Shown here in pieces: positions 63,615 through 64,000 of a DNA stretch of 64,000 bases. The position numbers were made by a program, and so were the translations under genes. Source of the DNA: Bacteroidota bacterium (GTDB lineage: Bacteria; Bacteroidota; Bacteroidia; Flavobacteriales; Flavobacteriaceae); assembly GCA_023446155.1 (NCBI GenBank), contig JAEXIT010000018.1, positions 81,288 to 145,287 on the forward strand, written 5' to 3'. Below the pieces are notes generated by a model, which did not search any database, was not told where the DNA came from, and saw only the letters and a list, made by a program, of their open reading frames with translations. How positions within the stretch are numbered: the stretch's first letter is position 1; each line of letters begins with the position of its first letter.

Positions 63615-63647
63615 ACACCCGATAGGTTTTTTGAAGCTATCGGGTGT
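63615..63647. repeat. Palindromic repeat copy C (variant)
   Basis: ACACCCGATAG (63615-63625), 11-nt loop, CTATCGGGTGT (63637-63647), followed by T's. It ends the permease gene. The arms differ from copies A/B at matching positions on both sides. Confidence 0.85.
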
Positions 63648-63700
63648 TGTTTTTTAAAACACACACCTATATATAAGTAGTGATGTTACTAATTTCCGGC

Positions 63701-63776
63701 CACCCGACAGGTTACAAAAACCTGTCGGGTGTTAATTTTCGGTTATTAAGCCTGTTTTCGGAACCTGTCAGGTGTA
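63701..63776. repeat. Palindromic repeat copy D plus a half copy
   Basis: CACCCGACAGGTT (63701-63713), loop ACAAA, AACCTGTCGGGTG (63719-63731). A half copy AACCTGTCAGGTGTA lies at 63762-63776. The remainder of 63589-63900 holds no credible gene. Confidence 0.9.
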
Positions 63777-63909
63777 GCAAACTAGGCGGCAACGGGGGCA
63801 ATCCGCAGGATTTGGTGGATAATAGGGGAAAAGGGTTAAAAAAGATGATGGTGTTAAGTCTTTGTAATGAGGGTGTTAAAAAAAAGATTTAAAAAAAGGT
63901 TTGATAAAG

Positions 63910-63940
63910 TTTGTAAAGAAGGAAAAAGGTTCTAGTTTTG
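63910..63940 (+). promoter_or_regulatory. Strong Bacteroidota promoter pointing off the right edge
   Basis: TTTG (63910-63913), an exact 19-bp spacer and TAGTTTTG (63933-63940), a full match to the TTTG/TAnnTTTG consensus. About 60 bases of transcribed sequence without an ORF follow to the edge. Such perfect promoters often drive rRNA or tRNA operons, but the downstream gene is not in the window. Confidence 0.65.
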
Positions 63941-64000
63941 CAGCCGCAATAAGGGAGTTCATTGAGTTAAAGTAAAGCAGATTGGGATTGACTAAGGTTA

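Noticed and set aside
63680..63892. 70-codon ORF near the right end
   Set aside because: It is made of palindromic repeat copies and low-complexity sequence, with no promoter or family resemblance.

Overview
The window is ordinary chromosomal DNA of a member of the Bacteroidota, most likely a Flavobacterium-type organism. Signs are type IX secretion C-terminal sorting domains, a GldA gliding-motility ATPase, SusC/SusD, a split metH, A-rich translation starts, and promoters of the Bacteroidota form TAnnTTTG with an upstream TTTG. I saw no phage, insertion sequence, CRISPR array, tRNA or rRNA gene.

Layout. 1-3.8 kb: end of an outer-membrane barrel gene, metK (minus) and a T9SS cargo gene. 3.9-15.9 kb: methionine region, metY-osmC-metX-thrA-metZ, then metH (two genes)-metF. 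15.9-19.5 kb: envelope genes and gldA. 19.6-23.7 kb: aromatic operon pheA-aminotransferase-tyrA-aroF/chorismate mutase. 23.8-34.5 kb: rsgA, dtd, three DUF3857/transglutaminase-like proteins, a MazG-like hydrolase, aroA, queA. 34.6-42.0 kb: SIMPL protein, kynU, an arginase-fold enzyme, kmo, then a minus-strand herA-like/DMT/cupin operon. 42.3-48.3 kb: exbB-exbD-exbD-tonB with a PstS-like lipoprotein and a TPR protein. 48.4-51.3 kb: queE and small genes. 51.3-62.3 kb, all minus strand: namZ-histidine kinase, metalloprotease-susC-susD, LytTR regulator. 62.4-64 kb: a LolE-like permease, palindromic repeats, and a strong promoter pointing off the right edge.

The most interesting content is RNA-based control of amino-acid synthesis. 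The metY-metX-thrA-metZ operon is preceded by two tandem leader-peptide attenuators. Each has a short Met/Cys-rich ORF, an antiterminator strand inside the 3' end of that ORF, and a terminator. The two peptides share the motif K-R-x-M-C-I-x-M. The aromatic operon has a third attenuator of the same design, whose 32-codon peptide carries five Phe, three Tyr and one Trp in an 11-residue stretch. The other two methionine units use riboswitches: metK a SAM-II-like aptamer and metH a SAM-I (S-box) aptamer. One regulon therefore appears to sense both uncharged tRNA (or a nascent peptide) and SAM.

A second notable locus is metalloprotease-susC-susD, which looks like a peptide-uptake system. A LytS-type kinase lies just upstream and a LytTR regulator just downstream, and a 10-bp direct repeat with an exact 21-bp period lies immediately upstream of the operon promoter. 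All assignments are from reading the sequence; no database search or folding program was run.
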